Shown: positions 21,265-31,354 of the stretch, piece by piece
Position numbering within the stretch: the first letter of the stretch is position 1
Layout of the letters: each line of letters begins with the position of its first letter
NCBI GenBank assembly: GCA_944739405.2
Contig: OX123186.2
Location: 88,763,034 to 88,827,033 of the forward strand
Reading direction: 5' to 3'
Source of the DNA: Euclidia mi
Taxonomy: Eukaryota > Arthropoda > Insecta > Lepidoptera > Erebidae
Length of the DNA stretch: 64,000 nt
Made by a program: the position numbers and the translations under genes
Notes under the pieces: model-generated
The model's input: the letters and a program-made list of their open reading frames with translations, nothing else
Database searches by the model: none
Told to the model about the DNA's origin: nothing

Positions 21265-22886
21265 GATAAAATAAATAATTAGTGTATTTTCGTAACGTTT
21301 ATATATTGTGTGTGGACCGAAAAAGATCCGAATAAACACACGCTCGCATAGCTCTTATATAACAAGGCAGATGATACACCGTGAATAAAAAGTGAAGTAT
21401 TATTTTACTACCTATATGCATAGTCAAAGTCAAAGTGAAATGATTTATAGGTTCATTACAAACACTTAAACAAAGTGATACTTTATAAAAAATAAACTAG
21501 ATGAGGCCGGTTTTTCCGACCTGACTGCCCTGAGAAGAAATATCCAAAACATACTCAAAGGTCATAGTCTCTTTAAAAGTCCAGACAAAATAATGATAAA
21601 AATATATGTATACATATATTTAATAAAATATAAATATATAAGTACAATGTGAGACGACTATACGCTAAAATTTAGTAGGCTTTATCCTTTGATAGAATTG
21701 CCGCAAGCATAAGTGTTTACTTATGCTTGCGTAACGGCCAATGATGGGGAAAAGAAGTGTGCCTTAGCAAGATGGGCCGACGACATCACTGCGATCGTGG
21801 GCCTGAACTAGACTCCTTTTCCTAGTTAGCTGCCCATGTTCAGCAGTAGACATAGTCAGGCTGTGGATGATGATCAAATTAATGTGTTGCCCTGTTTAAA
21901 ATGTAAAAATACGTATGTATTCGTAAAGTGTTTAATGAGAGAAATGCTTTACCAAGATTTGTATTTTCTTAATCAATTTATGAGACATTCCAGTCTTAAG
22001 GATGCCTTGTATTTATAAGTGATTGGTGTAATAAAATGTAGTTTTTACTGAAGTGCCCTTGTAGCGATACTTATAGTGTAACATGTGAACTGATTTCGTA
22101 TTTATAACGTAAGAATGCGGTGTAGGTTTAAAAAATGTATTACATAAATGTGGTGTAATTAGGTATATTGCTAATGAAATAATGCTAATGAAATAATGTG
22201 CCAAATATTTCCTACTTTTATTTAAAACTCGACGTCACCCGTGTTTCAGCCCGCGTGCATTACGTACCCCTTACTCAGGAATCACCAAAAAATCTATTCG
22301 GTACTTTTTGCGGTAACCGCATTTATACAGACATACAGGAGAAAAATGGGACTTTATTTTATAATACTATGTATACTTAGGTAATGTGATCTGCTTAGCA
22401 TTTGGTTCGTAAAGTTACTAGCAACATTCTACAGGTACTTGTTTATTTCTGTAATTCAAAAGGTAATGTCCTCTGTGTCCATTGTTAAATTTTTGTATGT
22501 CGTAACTAACATTCATTTTTAATTCATTATTAGGTACACCAAGCTTACGCTGATATTAATTAAGATAGGTTACCATTGAATCAACTCTGGTTCCTTACTT
22601 TCTTAATATACGCATTACGCACGCAATAATTATCTCTAGCCCTTTTAAAATAATGGGTAAGTATAATTTACGTTGTCACAAACCACGTTTCAAAGTCTAA
22701 ATATTTAGTGTTATAGCAACTTTATAGAGAGATATTGTAAATTTGCCTTTCCGCACGCCCAGTTCCTTGGCTTGCTTAAATCTAGCACCCATGAGTAAAA
22801 ACATTACATAACAGTAATTTCAAGTTTGATTTGACACAAATAAACTAGGCAATATGTCAGTCTTAGTATTTCTAATATTGTTTCAG
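21265..22886. other. Spacer A-B, unit 4
   Basis: No exon. RTE-like tail remnant near 21735-21870. The SINE-tail insert of units 2 and 3 is absent near 22330, as in unit 1. Divergence from unit 3 begins at about 21584. Confidence 0.55.
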
Positions 22887-23089
22887 GGTTTGTGCCTACA
22901 TTCACCCTGTCAAGCTATGGCAATAGAGTATTGTTGTATGGTGAGAATCGTTACAGGCGGGCAACCAGCAATAGTAATAACACTTACAAAACAAGATGGA
23001 TCTGCATCAAAGATTATGTGGGGTGTCGAGCGTCCGTCACTACCATCGACGACGTTATTGTTAAGTTTTTTGGTGAACATAATCATTAA
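22887..23089 (+). CDS. mod(mdg4): FLYWCH terminal exon, type B, unit 4
   Basis: Acceptor TTGTTTCAG (AG 22885-22886), split codon gg, FVPTFTLSSYGNRVLLY, NTYKTRWIC, C-x6-C, and a canonical EHNH end before TAA. Compared with the other B copies it has Tyr for Phe (NTYK), Val for Ala (DYVGC) and Asn in the final H-x-H, with several synonymous changes. Synonymous differences outnumbering replacements suggest the exon has been under selection. Confidence 0.88.
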
Positions 23090-24135
23090 ACAGTATTTAT
23101 TTAATATTAGTATTAATTATCGTCTCTTTTGCACTAGTCCTTTATTTAGTTAGAGTCGGCTCACTATGTCCGTAGCTTCTCTTCTCTTCATCTCTGACGC
23201 CCGTAATCCGATCACTTACTCCTTTCTCTTTCATATTCATCCTCACGCAATCCATTCATCTATTACTTGGCCTCGCTCTCCATTTTTGTCCATCTACCTT
23301 CATATTAATATTAATGAGGGAGAAAAAGTATATCTTGAAATTACAATACATATGCCAAGTACGGTTTTATTATAATTGACTACATAATCAAGTAACATCG
23401 AAATATCTACGCTATTGCCACGTTAATAACGTTTATAAAGCAGTATTATATTAATTTATCTTGTCGTTCATATGTAATCCTTGTAAATAAATGCAGTAAA
23501 ATTGTTCTAAGTGGTTTGATTCCAACTTTCATAGAGACATTTAGATGTAGCATGTATACACAGACACATAGAAACAATAAATTTGCGCATGTTTTTTCAA
23601 CGGCATAATGTCAGTAATCTGTCAGATAAGCTCAGATAATTTACGTTGTTCGTTTACTCCTTGACACGCTCCCTAAAGCATTCACAGAAACTGTACGACA
23701 TCAACGAACGACCATAATGGTATGTTAAAGAATGCGACCAAGATGTCACGTACTGTTCATCAATTTGACATGATCAGTTTGTTTGTCGTACCAACATACG
23801 GTATAAAGGTATTTGTGTGGTTGGTATTTTTGATAAACACAACGGTATTTTCATGCTAGACGGAGGTAACCCTATCGGTCATGGTTTTTGGCTCAGGACA
23901 AAAATCGTAAGGCTACGTTGCGTCGGAGACCTTCGGGCGGCCTATAAGTGCTAACAGCAGAGTTAGGCTTACACAAAACGAAGAAGAAACCTTAATAATA
24001 TGGACGTAATCCAAAGTTACTTTATGTTAAATTATTTAGATGCGAAGAAAAATGCCAAACATTCTTCGCAATTCTTTCTTACACGAGTTTTTTTGAAAAT
24101 CATGTCTGGTCCTTATGTATTTTTTAATTTTACAG
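23090..24135. other. Spacer B-C, unit 4
   Basis: AT-rich block spacer homologous to 8531-9587. Nothing further recognised. Confidence 0.5.
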
Positions 24136-24221
24136 ATAATATAATACCACGATTCGTTTTATCGTTCAATCGGAATAGAGTGTTAGTTTATGGATCGTAT
24201 AGTTTCAGACGCGAGAAAATG
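24136..24221 (+). pseudogene. mod(mdg4): FLYWCH exon type C, unit 4, 5' part, interrupted by LINE
   Basis: Acceptor TTTTACAG (AG 24134-24135), phase 1, then DNIIPRFVLSFNRNRVLVYG through FRREKM. The LINE enters directly after the Met codon. The rest of the exon resumes at 29042. Joined lengths (86 + 114) equal the 200 bp of unit 1 exon C, so the frame was intact before the insertion. In the current state the frame runs into a TAG at once (24222-24224). Confidence 0.85.
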
Positions 24222-24447
24222 TAGATTCGGCGGTAGGTGCTAAAAACGATTAGACGTGTTAAAATTGATCCATTTTCATTTAATTAATAAAACACTAATT
24301 TGAGTACAAGTTTTGCCTAAAGTTGGTATATAAACTTTAAAACTGCTATTACTTACTGTGGAACGTTAATGTAGCACAAGTATCACTCAATTTATACCAC
24401 CTGCCAGCACATCACATAAGTTTACTACCGGCTATCACTAATACACA

Positions 24448-25179
24448 ATGTCACAGCTTGAGGACATCCAGCTGGCGCAGAAGAGTCTGGAGGAGTGCTT
24501 TGCACGACGAATGGCTGAGCTTGAAAGCCAAATTCAGTCTGCGGGGCCTGCCAAAGATACGGTGGCAAAAGTAGCGGAAGAGTTCAGGACATTCCGAGAG
24601 CTGATGTTCAGCATGCTTGGCCTCCTTCGCAGGCAGATAGAAGACTGTTCCAGCATGCTCGACGCTATGGAGACACGACACAGGCGGAAAGAGCTTATCT
24701 TCCTGGGGATTGCTGAAGCCGAGAAAGACAACTGCAGTGCCTTGATTCTAGATATCATCCGTTCTAGAATGTCTGCCAAGGATGTTGGGGAGAGCTCCAT
24801 CTCAACTTGTCACAGGCTTGGTGCACCCAGCAAGGAGCGGCACAGGCCTATCTTGGTGAGATTCACGAGTGTGAGCGCCAGGACTGCAGTATGGCGCGCG
24901 AAGACAGCATTGAAGGGCTCGAAGATCGCGGTCAAGGAGTTCCTGACCAAAACCCGGCAGTCACTATTTGCCACGGCTCGTCAGCACTTCGGAATGCGTT
25001 CCTGCTGGACTCAGGACGGCACTATCGTCGTTAAAGCTCCGGATGGGACACGGTCCAAGATCACCTCCACTAAGGATCTGAAGCAGTTGATCGCTAAACA
25101 TCCGAGTATAGCAGGTGATACGGATACCACAGCAAAGAACGGCGCCGGCAGTGCAAAATCTGTGCCGCGAAAGAATTAA
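24448..25179 (+). CDS. LINE ORF1 protein, coiled coil plus RNA-binding domain
   Basis: 243 residues. Residues about 1-80 are Glu/Leu/Arg-rich with heptad-like spacing, a probable coiled coil for trimer formation. About 85-175 (RRKELIFLGIAEAEKDN through ILVRFTSVSARTAVW) resembles the RRM-like fold of L1-type ORF1 proteins, followed by KTRQSLFATARQ and a basic, low-complexity tail. No CCHC knuckles. Such proteins bind element RNA as chaperones in the RNP. More GC-rich than the surrounding DNA. Starts at the first ATG of the open frame. Assignment from architecture and position before ORF2. Confidence 0.75.
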   Translation: MSQLEDIQLAQKSLEECFARRMAELESQIQSAGPAKDTVAKVAEEFRTFRELMFSMLGLLRRQIEDCSSMLDAMETRHRRKELIFLGIAEAEKDNCSALILDIIRSRMSAKDVGESSISTCHRLGAPSKERHRPILVRFTSVSARTAVWRAKTALKGSKIAVKEFLTKTRQSLFATARQHFGMRSCWTQDGTIVVKAPDGTRSKITSTKDLKQLIAKHPSIAGDTDTTAKNGAGSAKSVPRKN

Positions 25180-25742
25180 CCAACTGTCTTATTTTAAGCT
25201 TCTCTTTAACTTTTGCGTTATTTACTAATCCTATTATGTCGTGTTTACATACTCGTTGAAGTTCTGTGTCAGTGACCCGTTATTATTCAGTTATCTTTAG
25301 ACTTATTCACATTACCCACAACATGCGCACACACAACTTATTTATTTATTTTCTAGTGAATGACAGATGACTTTGTGATTGTCAAGTGACATAACTGACA
25401 GCTCGTTCCGTTTCGTCATTGTTATGTGTCGTCTGTGTTGCGTTTTGTTTGTGCTGTCAATTGACGTATTTCATCCGAAAATCTTTTACTTTTTGTTTTT
25501 TAAACAGTTATGCAGTTCGGTAATTGTTAAACTTAAAACTACGTAATTATCTCTACTTATTTATTGTGAGTTGGCTGGCGGGTGGTGCAGAGAGGAAAAC
25601 ATATAAACGTGAGTAGAACTTAGTAGTCTTATACACATTTAGTTAGAATATTTAACCTATTTACTTATATATATACGTATATATTATATTTATATAATCT
25701 TATTTAATTTTATTATATACATAATATTTTAGTTACACATAT

Positions 25743-28679
25743 TTGATAATGTCATCAGATGAGTCCTTTCATTCAGCTAATGAGTCTTTTCATGATGATA
25801 GCATGTGCTCCTTAAGTGATACTTTAGGTGATCTCTTACAACATACCTTCGACCAACGAACCAGTAATCTCATAAATGTGTGCCATATAAACGCGCAAAG
25901 TGTGCCAAGCCATTACGGCGATCTTTTAGAAGCCTTTTCTAATGCCAATGTTCACGCCGTCCTGATTTCAGAGAGTTGGCTCAAGCCTCACCTTCCTTCT
26001 ACCACTTATCCTCTCCCAGGTTTTATTTTAATCCGAAATGATCGAGTTGGCAGAAGAGGAGGTGGTGTTGCCATCTATCTCCGCTCCGATTTCCCTCACA
26101 AAATCCTCGCTATCTCTTCCTCTGACATTTCTGACTCTGCCGAATACATTTTCATTGAGGTTTGGGTCAAGAGAGTAAAATTAGTTTTAGGCGTTGTTTA
26201 TTGTCCCCCCTCAGTCGATTACTTCTCCAGTATCGAACCGATACTGGAATCTTTAGGGTCTGAATACGCCCACCACATCATCATGGGCGATTTTAATACC
26301 AACCTCCTTGCTCAACAGTCCACTAGATCCTGCAAGCTCCTCCAAATTGTCGAGTCATGTAGTCTCCACATTCTACCACTGCAAGCTACTCATCACAATG
26401 TCGATGGGGAGGATACATGGCTCGATCTAATTTGCACCTCTGCCCCTTACCTAGTCTCCAAACATGGTCAAATCCCTGCTCCAGGTTTCTCCCATCATGA
26501 TCTCATCTTCCTCTCATACATCCTTAAGCCTCCCCGTCCTCCCTTTAAGGTTCTGCATGTTCGTTGCTTTGGGCGTATGGACGTAAAACAGCTGGAAATA
26601 GATGCATCTACAATGAACTGGGATCACCTGACCGCTGCTGCAACTATGGATGAAAAGGTAGAGAACTTTAACAACGCTGTTCTCGAGTTGTATAATGCTC
26701 ATGCACCGGTTAGAAAAGTTAAAATGAAGCGTCCACCGGCTCCGTGGATTACGAAAGCAGTCAAAACCGCTATGAGACGCAGGGATTGTGCCTTTCGCAA
26801 ATTTAAAAAGCACAAGACAGAGGATTCATGGTCTCAATATAAAGTTGCAAGAAATCGGTGTAATCAGGTGATACGTAACGCTAAACGCCGCCATATTCTC
26901 TGTAATATTAACTCTTCCTCGCCTGCCAATATCTGGAAGTTCCTCGGGACTATAGGTATTGGCAAGCAGCGCAATTTTGATCTCCAGTGGACAATTGGTT
27001 TGGATGAAATCAATAAACATTTCACCACTTCTAATTATTTGGATCATCCTACCAAGTGTCTCACTGTGAATTACTTGCGTAATCTTCCTCGTCTTAATAT
27101 AGACGCTTTTAAATTTTCTTCAGTGACCCCGGGGGAGATCAAGAAGACTATCCTTTCCATCAAATCCAACGCTACAGGTTGCGATAACATAAGTCGAAAA
27201 ATGATTGTTCCTATAGTTGATCAATTGTTACCAGCCATTACGCATATTATCAACTTTTCCCTCGACACAGGTGCGTTTCCCTCACTATGGCGGAAAGCCT
27301 TAGTAACTCCTTTGCCTAAGATCCCTAACCCTTCCCTCCCAAGCCACTTCCGACCCATATCAATCCTTCCTTTTCTCTCAAAGGTGCTTGAAGCTTGTGT
27401 CCACAGACAACTTTCTAAATTTGTCATTAATAATCAACTATTGAACCGATTTCAATCCGGATTCAGACCTGGACACAGCACAATGACCGCTCTTTTGAAA
27501 GTGACTGGAGATGTTAGGGCGGGAATGGAAGACACCAAAGTTACGGTGCTAGCTTTGGTCGATTTCACGAACGCCTTTAACACTGTCAATCACGAAATCC
27601 TTTTATCCATCCTCTCCAGCCTTCAGATCTCTCCAGAGGCGCTGAAATGGTTCTCTGAATATCTCATGGGACGTCAGCAGTCGGTTCGCCACGGTGAGTC
27701 TTCGTCATCATGGTGTGACCTCCAGTCTGGCGTTCCTCAAGGCGGCATTCTCTCTCCATTATTGTTTTCTATTTTTATAAATCTCCTGACCCAGAATCTT
27801 CGGTGTGCGTATCACTTGTATGCTGACGACTTGCAGCTATATACACAGGCAGGAGTGGACGACATCGCCTCCGCTATCGATGGTGTAAATCAAGCACTGT
27901 CCATTATACATGATTGGTCACAACGATTTGGTGTTGCTGTGAACCCCGCTAAATGCCAGGCAATCATCATTGGTAGCCAACGCATCATCAACAAAATTGA
28001 GTTTTCAACGCTTCCGTCAGTCATGTATAACCAGATAGCAATACCATTCAGTCCAGTTGTTAAAAATTTGGGCTTACACATGGATAGTCACCTGAACTGG
28101 CGGGCTCAAGTTACATCTATTAGTCAAAGAGTGACAGGATGCTTACGTTCTTTGTACCGCTTGAAGAACTTCCTCCCTCCTAGCACTAAGGTAATGCTCA
28201 TGCAGACCTTAATCTTCCCTATTATCGACTATGGTGATGTGTGCTATTTTGACCTGAATGCAGACCTTCTCAACAAACTAGACCGGCTTCTCAATAACTG
28301 CATTCGATTTGTTTACAACCTTCGAAAATACGACCATGTCTCTGAATACCGCTCCCAACTCAAATGGCTAACTATTCGTCAACGCCGTAGTTTGCGTGTT
28401 CTCACTACTCTTTTCTCTTTTCTTAACTCTCCATCTCTTCCTTCTTACCTAAGTCCTTATCTACAATATTTATGCTCAAATCACGACAAAAACCTGCGGT
28501 CATCTAATAATCGTCTACTTTTGTGTCCCTCTCATAGTTCTGGATTCGTCAACTCTTCCTTCTTTGTCCAATCTGTGTTATTATGGAATGCGCTCCCTCT
28601 CGAAATCAGGATGGCAAACAATCGGCTCACTTTCAAGTTAAAGGCTCGAGAGTTTGTAAGGAGTAAAATGGCAGGATAA
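25743..28679 (+). CDS. LINE ORF2: AP-type endonuclease and reverse transcriptase
   Basis: 978 residues. N-terminal endonuclease/exonuclease/phosphatase domain: CHINAQSV, LISESWL (catalytic Glu), GGGVAIYLR, GDFNTN (Asp and Asn), WLDLI and FSHHDLI (His). The RT domain follows from about residue 480: FRPISILPFLSKVLE, FQSGFRPGHST, LALVDFTNAFNTV (first catalytic Asp), GVPQGGILSPLLFSIF and YADDLQLY (Asp-Asp), then LGLHMDSHLNW. No RNase H domain visible. Length is normal for a complete element. It nicks target DNA and reverse transcribes its own RNA there. Intact, with an upstream partner ORF1. Confidence 0.9.
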   Translation: MIMSSDESFHSANESFHDDSMCSLSDTLGDLLQHTFDQRTSNLINVCHINAQSVPSHYGDLLEAFSNANVHAVLISESWLKPHLPSTTYPLPGFILIRNDRVGRRGGGVAIYLRSDFPHKILAISSSDISDSAEYIFIEVWVKRVKLVLGVVYCPPSVDYFSSIEPILESLGSEYAHHIIMGDFNTNLLAQQSTRSCKLLQIVESCSLHILPLQATHHNVDGEDTWLDLICTSAPYLVSKHGQIPAPGFSHHDLIFLSYILKPPRPPFKVLHVRCFGRMDVKQLEIDASTMNWDHLTAAATMDEKVENFNNAVLELYNAHAPVRKVKMKRPPAPWITKAVKTAMRRRDCAFRKFKKHKTEDSWSQYKVARNRCNQVIRNAKRRHILCNINSSSPANIWKFLGTIGIGKQRNFDLQWTIGLDEINKHFTTSNYLDHPTKCLTVNYLRNLPRLNIDAFKFSSVTPGEIKKTILSIKSNATGCDNISRKMIVPIVDQLLPAITHIINFSLDTGAFPSLWRKALVTPLPKIPNPSLPSHFRPISILPFLSKVLEACVHRQLSKFVINNQLLNRFQSGFRPGHSTMTALLKVTGDVRAGMEDTKVTVLALVDFTNAFNTVNHEILLSILSSLQISPEALKWFSEYLMGRQQSVRHGESSSSWCDLQSGVPQGGILSPLLFSIFINLLTQNLRCAYHLYADDLQLYTQAGVDDIASAIDGVNQALSIIHDWSQRFGVAVNPAKCQAIIIGSQRIINKIEFSTLPSVMYNQIAIPFSPVVKNLGLHMDSHLNWRAQVTSISQRVTGCLRSLYRLKNFLPPSTKVMLMQTLIFPIIDYGDVCYFDLNADLLNKLDRLLNNCIRFVYNLRKYDHVSEYRSQLKWLTIRQRRSLRVLTTLFSFLNSPSLPSYLSPYLQYLCSNHDKNLRSSNNRLLLCPSHSSGFVNSSFFVQSVLLWNALPLEIRMANNRLTFKLKAREFVRSKMAG

Positions 28680-29041
28680 TCACAGACTGACTGGATTTAC
28701 TGACTTATATATTATTTATGTATATATCTATAATTGGCAAGTATTTATTCATATACATATATATATGTATTTATACTTATTTATTCTTTATATGTGTACC
28801 TATATATTAAATGTATATATTTAAGTATATGTATATAGTTTAAGTAGTAATTTACTTATATATATCTAGTAATTATTATCTAATACCAAATAATAATTTT
28901 ATAATAATCACGCACCTACTATCAACTATCTCTGCATCACCCTAGGTTGACTGGTAGAGAATGCCTAAGGCATTAAGTCCGCCTATGTACCACATATTTT
29001 TTGTGTTGTGCAGAAAGTTAAATAAATAAATAAAAAAAATG

Positions 29042-29155
29042 ACTGGCGACAGAATTCGTTGGATTTGTTCTAAAGTGTACTATACTAAGTGCCGGGCCTC
29101 ACTTACTACCATAGATGATGTCATTGTTAGGACTTTTGGTGTACACAATCATTAG
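29042..29155 (+). pseudogene. mod(mdg4): FLYWCH exon type C, unit 4, 3' part after LINE
   Basis: Resumes TGDRIRWICSKVYYTKC with C-x7-C, TTIDDVIV, VHNH and TAG 29153-29155. The metal ligands are all here, while the N-terminal aromatic/Leu half lies 4.8 kb upstream. Asn to Lys in the C-x7-C loop relative to unit 1. Confidence 0.85.
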
Positions 29156-29530
29156 TCAAATATTTAATATTGTTACAAATAAAATTATTTCTGATAAGTT
29201 AAACAGATTATTTCTGAAAGTATTACTGGTTTGGGAATTACCATGAAATGGAGATTTAAAGTCTGCACTATTCTATGTATTAAATACCTTTGGATTCTGC
29301 TGTCAGGCAAATCTGAAGCTTGCTCCTTAGTTTGGTATGAAGCCTGGTCGAGTACTTTTATAATTTATAGAATAATCTATGGCCACGAGCTCATTGGTGT
29401 GCCATAGGAGAGGCCTATGACCAACATTGGACTGATACAGGCTGATGATGATGTGGCAACGATATTTCGGAGTCTAACCTTTTAAACAAATACGACTAAT
29501 TTGTTTATTGTTATTTGAACTTAATTTTAG
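29156..29530. other. Spacer C-D, unit 4
   Basis: Block spacer with the RTE tail fragment (29331-29452). The ancestral type D acceptor region deleted in units 2 and 3 is retained here. Confidence 0.5.
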
Positions 29531-29554
29531 GTTCAGAATCAGATGCGTCGGTAC

Positions 29555-30493
29555 CAGAGGCGGCTCGTGAAAGATTATATTGGGTGTTCACTAAAAAAAA
29601 TTAAACTGCTTACCATTTATTTTGTGAATGCTTTTACAATTAATAGTAAGACGTGCTAAATCATCGATACTTACCTCAACCGTCCACGCAGTCTCAACTC
29701 CGGCGCCACTAAACGAAATACACGGAAAACAAAACAACTTCTTACTTCCTTCGCATTTTCGCAACCACATAACCAAAGCGTTTTATCATATTCGTCGTTT
29801 TTTTAAGTTTTTTCACTATTTTTTATAAAGTTTATGCTGTTATATTCCATATTAGTTACACAATTTAACTGTATTTCTTAAACAAATACACACAATCATA
29901 CATACAATGAACTATATTTTAAACACCAATCCTTTTCTAATTACCAACGCACTCGCAGATAAATGTTTTGCTTTTGTTTACATTCAAATTTCAAATGATA
30001 CCGGCAAAACACTATTAAAAAAAACGGCGCACACGTTTTAATTTTTCTCCGTGACAAATGGTCATATCATTAAGTCGGGTAATATATTCGCGCATGCGCA
30101 CCTCGTCAAGCAAGCCAGGAGCGGCGCTCCGTATTCGGCTTATTTCTCATACAAATCTTTTGTCTCACGCGCCCAGCGCATAGAACGCTCTCTCTTTCGC
30201 ACTCATTACATTTCAGTATTAAGCGTTGTACTAAGCTTTCGTCAACGAAGAGCGCTGTTATGAGCGCTCCACTCAACAAAAATACCTATGTAGGTTTCAA
30301 GAGTGCTGACAAAATTATGATAAACAGCTTAGTAGTCAAATACTTATTTGTGGATATGCATTATAGAAAAGAGAATAGGTGTATATTAAAATATTGGGTA
30401 TGTTTATAGAAAAAGTTTATATGAGTTGTATACATATATTTTATAATTTTGGGAGTTCACTGCTCCAGCGCTCCTTTGAACGAGCCGCCACTG
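29555..30493 (-). mobile_element. Non-autonomous hAT-like DNA transposon, 939 bp
   Basis: 8-bp target duplication GTCGGTAC (29547-29554 and 30494-30501). Terminal inverted repeats CAGAGGCGGCTCGT and CAGTGGCGGCTCGT. Both features fit hAT transposons. The minus strand at 29591-29776 holds a 61-codon remnant, WLRKCEGSKKLFCFPCISFS, like the TTF/ZMYM-type N terminus of hAT transposases. The remainder of the transposase is missing, so movement would need enzyme from elsewhere. Confidence 0.85.
29591..29776 (-). pseudogene. hAT/ZMYM-like transposase N-terminal remnant
   Basis: About 60 residues on the minus strand: VMWLRKCEGSKKLFCFPC, then GVETAW and DLARLTINCKS. The K-L-F-C-F-P-C block is characteristic of TTF-type zinc fingers at the start of ZMYM1-like hAT proteins. 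No DDE catalytic region follows. Recognised from the motif, and short, so only moderately sure. Confidence 0.55.
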
Positions 30494-30698
30494 GTCGGTA
30501 CAGTCAGAAGAATATTATTTTGCCACAAGTCAGAGAGGAAACCCCGTTCTAGTGGTGTCAGGTTATCGTTTTAAACTAATGAAGACTAATGGTAATAAGA
30601 AACGATGGATTTGTATCAAGACTAGGGAACGTTGTAACTCTTTTGTTGTAACCGAGGATGAAAATATTATCAAAATGCACGTTTGTCATACACATTGA

Positions 30699-31154
30699 TT
30701 CAAGAATTTGTTCTAAAAATACTGTTGTCAATTTTAATTTTTTAAGATTTTATTCCGATCGAATCAATTATTTTGGTTGTAATTGTGGAGATTTAGAATC
30801 GTTGACTGAATATTATAATAAGTTTGAAAAGAGGCAATAATGTTGCGGTTGTTAAATGACTTCAAATTCTATACTATTCAAATGTAAAGATTGTGTGTAA
30901 GCAATTGTATAATTGCCGTGCATAAAGCAATGTGTCTACATTGCTTTCGGTGCAAGTAGTTATGTCTAGTAAGTAATACTCAATCAGAGTGTTGTGAAAA
31001 TGTGATTTGTTTGTACTAAATAAATTTATTTTATTGTTTTGGTTGGTTATTTTTTACATTTACATTAGCTAGTTTAGGAAGAGTATTACTATATATTTAG
31101 TGTTGTATGCTTTTTAAAGATTTTTATATTGAGTTATTAACGTTTTATTTTCAG
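30699..31154. other. Spacer D-E, unit 4
   Basis: Block spacer. The LINE insertion site of units 2 and 3 is empty here (TTCAAATTCTATACTATTC near 30862). Ends in the acceptor TTTTATTTTCAG of full exon E. Confidence 0.55.
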
Positions 31155-31354
31155 GTATGAGTCCCATAACATACGGCATGACTAAGTTCGGCAATCCGAT
31201 CATCTCTTGGGGCAGCTATCGGTTCGTTAAGAAGTTGTCTCGTCGATTAAAAACATGGTGGGAATGCACGGCGAGGAAATCTAGAGGCTGTCGATGCGTT
31301 GCTGTCACTGTCAACGATCGACTGATGAAGCTGAATGGATGGCACAATCATTAG
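31155..31354 (+). CDS. mod(mdg4): FLYWCH terminal exon, type E, full length
   Basis: Acceptor AG 31153-31154. Bases gt close the split codon. The tail then reads MSPITYGMTKFGNPIISWG, YRF, TWWEC, C-x7-C (CTARKSRGC), TVNDRLM, WHNH and TAG. It is the only complete type E. The other three copies stop being homologous right after WG, so this copy shows what the block duplication cut off. The Met near the start is not an initiator: it lies two bases inside the spliced exon. Confidence 0.88.

Larger units (their letters stand above)
24222..29035 (+). mobile_element. Full-length non-LTR retrotransposon with two intact ORFs
   Basis: 4.8-kb element inserted in exon C. Flanking duplication AAAATG at 24216-24221 and 29036-29041, though A-richness makes the exact 3' edge fuzzy. 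Order: 226-bp 5' UTR, ORF1 (24448-25179), 563-bp spacer, ORF2 (25743-28679), 3' UTR ending in AAATAAATAAATAAAA. The 3' UTR segment CTGCATCACCCTAGGTTGACTGGTAGAG reappears (in two short forms) near 46590. Both ORFs are open, so it may have been active recently. Jockey/CR1-like group by RT style, family not determined. Confidence 0.88.
29531..30698 (+). pseudogene. mod(mdg4): FLYWCH exon type D, unit 4, split by hAT-like element
   Basis: Acceptor TTAATTTTAG (AG 29529-29530). The first 24 bp (to the 8-bp duplication) encode SESDASV-like residues. The element at 29555-30493 follows, then QSEEYYFATSQRGNPVLVV resumes at 30502. Removing the element and one duplication restores an open frame with KKRWIC, C-x6-C and VCHTH to TGA 30696-30698. 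CGA before Trp is intact, so this copy died by insertion only. Confidence 0.82.
20191..31354 (+). repeat. Tandem unit 4 of the A-B-C-D-E exon block
   Basis: Last unit, about 5.4 kb of block sequence once a 4.8-kb LINE (24222-29035) and a 0.94-kb hAT-like element (29555-30493) are discounted. It keeps the only full-length exon E. The first ~1.39 kb is nearly identical to unit 3. From about 21584 on it diverges and lacks the unit 2/3 Helitron-like, LINE and SINE-tail insertions. Confidence 0.85.

Noticed and set aside
22854..23153. 99-codon ORF overlapping exon B of unit 4
   Set aside because: Out-of-frame shadow of the FLYWCH exon.
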